A DNA stretch of 37,255 nt from the IMG/VR virus record IMGVR_UViG_3300022871_000049, positions 1 through 37,255 of that record. One strand, 5' to 3'. A model generated the notes under the pieces. The model saw nothing but the letters and a program-made list of their open reading frames with translations, was not told the origin of the DNA and did no database searches. Of this stretch, positions 34,410-37,255 are shown one piece after another (the first letter of the stretch is position 1; each line of letters opens with the position of its first letter). The DNA comes from a virus. The position numbers were made by a program, and so were the translations under genes.

Positions 34410-37255
34410 ATGATAAGCATTAAAACAGTACTATCCGGGGATACTTACAATGAAAGTATTCAAAAAATAAACGAAAATTTTAACCAATTGATGAATAGTG
34501 GAGGAGGGCCTTCAGGCCCTCCTGGAAATTCTGGTTTTCCTGGATTACCCGGACAAGATGGATTACAAGGGCCTTTGGGTTTACCTGGTACAACTGGTAC
34601 AAGATTCATTGTATTCGAAAGTGATAATCCAGGCTTAAACCTTTATCCACCAACAAATTTAACATCGCAACAAGCAATCATACTGGGGCATCTGGAAGGA
34701 GATACTTGGCTTGATCAAACTGAAAATACTTATTACGTTTTATCTTTTATTCCTTCACCAAATTGGGACACCAAAAAACATGATTGGATACTTGACGAAC
34801 AAATATTTAAAATGTCATCAACTACGATCGATTCAGTATCTTATGAACAAACACTTTTAAATACTACATATTTTCAACATGGTAATAATCCAACCTCAAA
34901 ACCATTAAATGATTTAGATTTATTTCATACTTCTGTTTGTTTATCTTCTGTTCTTTTAAGTGATCCAATAAGCATTGAAGATGTCTATAATAGTGCAAAC
35001 TTTCAAAAACCAATAATTGGAACTTGGGAAAGAAAGAATTTTAAGTTTTCAATAGATCAAGTAAGACAAGAAGCGGAAGGAGAACAAGGTTATGTTCCTT
35101 CTATTTACGGTGGAATTTTAAAAGGTTATAATTTTACACCGATTCTTTATTTGGGTGAAAGATTTGATACAACAACTGTAACTTCTGGTTTTGGGTTTTT
35201 ATTATACAGTGAAACTGGTGAAACAAAACAAATTTTAAACTTAACTGGTGATGATGATAGCGAAATTTATTTTGGTACAAATAAATTATGGTCAGACGGT
35301 GAAATTTTATTAAATACACATGGAGATTATGGACTTAATTCATTTAGTTCAATTTCAAAATCCAGAGTAAGTGCATCTTCATCTTGGTATGGTAACCAAG
35401 CTTATATTATTGAACCTGTTGAAACGTTTTCATCTTCCAGAAGAACTACAGGAATGGAAATAAGAAAAGAATCAAATGAATATGAAACATCGATACATTT
35501 TTGGACATCGGAAGATCCATTTCATCCTACAGATACATCAAAACAATCCAAAGAAGTATTAGAAATTAAATCGGACGGAGATCTTGAAATATTGGATGGA
35601 AATCTTATCATCACAAAGGATTCTGGTTTGGATAAAGTCCTTACAGATGATGGAACTGGGAAAGCTGTCTGGTCGGATGGAGGAAATGATACAGATAACA
35701 CACCATATTATACAGTAACAATGTATCCAAGTTCAAGTACAACCGCAACAACAACTTTACCTGAAGGTTGGTATAATTGTGATGGTAAAGCTTATGAAAT
35801 GAATGAAACTATTGCAGGTGAACCTTGGCTTACCGCATATGGTGGATATAGTACTAGTATTTATTTCATAACACCAAATTTAGTGAGATTTACTGAACTT
35901 GGATTTAACATGAGAAGCATCATAAAATTACCACCTGGCTTAACATACGCAGTACCAACTGGTAATTACAATTACATATGTTTAGGTGAATCCATTGATG
36001 ATACTTTAATTCCAACACCATTTAATACTGAAACTGATGGTATCTGTGGAGCTGTAGAAGAAGAAGATCCACCAACTGCATTGTTTACAATTGATCCTGA
36101 AACTGGTTTCGAACCTCAGGAATTTACATTCGATGGTTCAACCTCAACAGATCCATTGGATGATCAGGAAGACTTAATGTTCAAATGGGAAGGAATTAAT
36201 CTTCCTTCAGAATATGAAACTTGGGCAATTGGAAGAATAAAAACTTATACATTTAATAATTATGGAACATTTCCTGTAACATTAACCGTTAAAAATACAT
36301 TAGGTAAAATTGATATAAAAACAATTAATCTTACTGTAAATGAAGAGGTTGCTTCACCATCATTCATACAACCAACTTCCGGTTTTACATATGATCCAAC
36401 AGAAGGTGTTATTAATGTAACTGAATTTACATTCACAAGTACAGCATTAAATTACAATAATACACCAGCAGATGATCTTGGTTTACAATTACGTTGGTAT
36501 CTTGGTGAAGGAAATTGGACATCATGGGGTACTGATAAAACACCAACCAAAACTTTCACAACAATCGGTAGTAAGTCAATCAAACACCAATCACGTTTGG
36601 TTGCTGATACAGATGTAACAAGTACAGAAGTTACAGTTGTTGTAACAGTATCAAGCGCACCTAACATTGATTTTTTAACATTCAGTAATAAAATTGAAGT
36701 TGATGATATATTAATTGAAAATAATGATCAATTATTATTTCAAGCAGGAGAAGGTATTAATTTAACAATTTACTTGGATGTAAAAATGATAAAAATTGAT
36801 TTAGCACCAAGCTCAACTGGAACAGTTACATTTGAAGGTATTTCACAGAAACCAACTTCAACTAATTATTGGTCAATTGGTGTTACTGATTGGGATAGAA
36901 CAAATACTTATACAATGAAAATTGAACCAAATGATTCATTCCGTTTCATTGCTGGAGAAAATTTAGAATTATACCAAGAATTTGGCACAATTGGTAGCAC
37001 AACATCAGCAATTGAAATAAGTTTTGATCCGTCTGGTTACGTTGTTACAAGAACTGGTTCAGATGGAGATTCAGGCGATGGTTGGAACTTTGGAGTAACA
37101 TCATCTGAAGAATACATAAGTGATTCTGTAGATTTAATTAAATCAGGTGATACTTTATTTTTTACAGGTGATAGTAGTTCAATTTTAACAGAACATGATA
37201 CTTTAAATAAAATAATAAAAATTTCTTATAGTGGTGGTGTAAAACCATATATGAA
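34410..37255 (+). CDS. Collagen-like tail fibre protein with PKD-like domains (3' truncated by the window)
   Basis: The frame is open from ATG 34410 to the window end, at least 948 codons. The N-terminus (MISIKTVLSGDTYNESIQKI, then NENFNQL) resembles the fibre-like protein at 21318 and is probably the baseplate attachment. It is followed by 11 uninterrupted Gly-X-Y triplets at about residues 33-65 (GPSGPPGNSGFPGLPGQDGL), a collagen-like trimeric shaft. A large beta region follows. A PKD domain lies at about 553-640 (PPTALFTIDPETGFEP, FDGSTSTDP, YGTFPVTLTVKNTLGK) and a second related beta-sandwich at about 645-755 (ending VTVVVTVSSAPNIDF). Such domains often bind surface polysaccharide or form spacers, so this is likely the receptor-binding fibre. 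Its own TATATAAT box and the upstream structured element suggest separate control. Confidence 0.8.
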   Translation, partial: MISIKTVLSGDTYNESIQKINENFNQLMNSGGGPSGPPGNSGFPGLPGQDGLQGPLGLPGTTGTRFIVFESDNPGLNLYPPTNLTSQQAIILGHLEGDTWLDQTENTYYVLSFIPSPNWDTKKHDWILDEQIFKMSSTTIDSVSYEQTLLNTTYFQHGNNPTSKPLNDLDLFHTSVCLSSVLLSDPISIEDVYNSANFQKPIIGTWERKNFKFSIDQVRQEAEGEQGYVPSIYGGILKGYNFTPILYLGERFDTTTVTSGFGFLLYSETGETKQILNLTGDDDSEIYFGTNKLWSDGEILLNTHGDYGLNSFSSISKSRVSASSSWYGNQAYIIEPVETFSSSRRTTGMEIRKESNEYETSIHFWTSEDPFHPTDTSKQSKEVLEIKSDGDLEILDGNLIITKDSGLDKVLTDDGTGKAVWSDGGNDTDNTPYYTVTMYPSSSTTATTTLPEGWYNCDGKAYEMNETIAGEPWLTAYGGYSTSIYFITPNLVRFTELGFNMRSIIKLPPGLTYAVPTGNYNYICLGESIDDTLIPTPFNTETDGICGAVEEEDPPTALFTIDPETGFEPQEFTFDGSTSTDPLDDQEDLMFKWEGINLPSEYETWAIGRIKTYTFNNYGTFPVTLTVKNTLGKIDIKTINLTVNEEVASPSFIQPTSGFTYDPTEGVINVTEFTFTSTALNYNNTPADDLGLQLRWYLGEGNWTSWGTDKTPTKTFTTIGSKSIKHQSRLVADTDVTSTEVTVVVTVSSAPNIDFLTFSNKIEVDDILIENNDQLLFQAGEGINLTIYLDVKMIKIDLAPSSTGTVTFEGISQKPTSTNYWSIGVTDWDRTNTYTMKIEPNDSFRFIAGENLELYQEFGTIGSTTSAIEISFDPSGYVVTRTGSDGDSGDGWNFGVTSSEEYISDSVDLIKSGDTLFFTGDSSSILTEHDTLNKIIKISYSGGVKPYM

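Noticed and set aside
1-37255. Alternative genetic code or recoded stop codons
   Set aside because: TAA, TAG and TGA all end genes cleanly at the expected places and no gene is interrupted by in-frame stops.

Overview
The window is a piece of a large, AT-rich tailed-phage genome with a contractile-tail (myovirus) baseplate, most likely from a phage of Bacteroidota. The baseplate assignment rests on a linked set of recognisable modules: a LysM-like wedge protein (T4 gp53 type), a hub protein (gp27/gpD type), an OB-fold spike (gp5/gpV type), a gp25-type wedge protein, a gp6/baseplate-J protein and a very large protein with a gp7/gpI-type segment. The host guess is inferred from translation starts: almost every gene begins after an A-rich leader without a Shine-Dalgarno sequence, as is typical of Bacteroidota. 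Stop codons TAA, TAG and TGA are all used normally. No sheath, tube, tape-measure, capsid, replication, integrase or tRNA gene is visible.

Layout: (1) 1-925, the end of an upstream operon with three small unknown genes. (2) 973-8147, first baseplate operon: structural protein, LysM protein, hub, tail-tube-like protein with a repetitive tail, spike and a hydrophobic protein. (3) 8328-9945, a non-structural insert: an S1-domain RNA-binding protein and two small membrane proteins, one with a zinc ribbon, closed by a strong intrinsic terminator. That terminator lies inside a convergent 56-codon zinc-ribbon gene on the minus strand (9959-10129). (4) 10229-20115, second baseplate operon: amidoligase-like protein, structural protein, gp25-like, gp6-like and a 1670-residue gp7/gpI-like protein. 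(5) 20122-21217, a two-gene minus-strand island with a DEDDy 3'-5' exonuclease. (6) 21318-34295, third structural operon: a fibre-like protein and three large structural proteins of 718, 1239 and 2089 residues. (7) 34410 to the window end, an incomplete collagen-like fibre gene with PKD-like domains.

The box TATATAAA (often GATATATAA) lies 20-28 bases before the first gene of five transcription units and is a good candidate for a phage-specific late promoter. Spike, hub, wedge and fibre genes would be co-expressed late to build the baseplate. The S1/zinc-ribbon cluster lacks the box and may be expressed at another time.

The items most worth a second look are: a 72-base structured element between the 2089-residue gene and the collagen fibre gene; the terminator embedded in an antisense zinc-ribbon gene; a phage S1-domain protein in an apparently Shine-Dalgarno-independent host; an amidoligase fused to a repeat domain inside a baseplate operon; short collagen-like Gly-X-Y runs inserted into giant baseplate proteins; and a possible metal-binding tip on the spike. 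Functions come from motif recognition by eye, with no database search.
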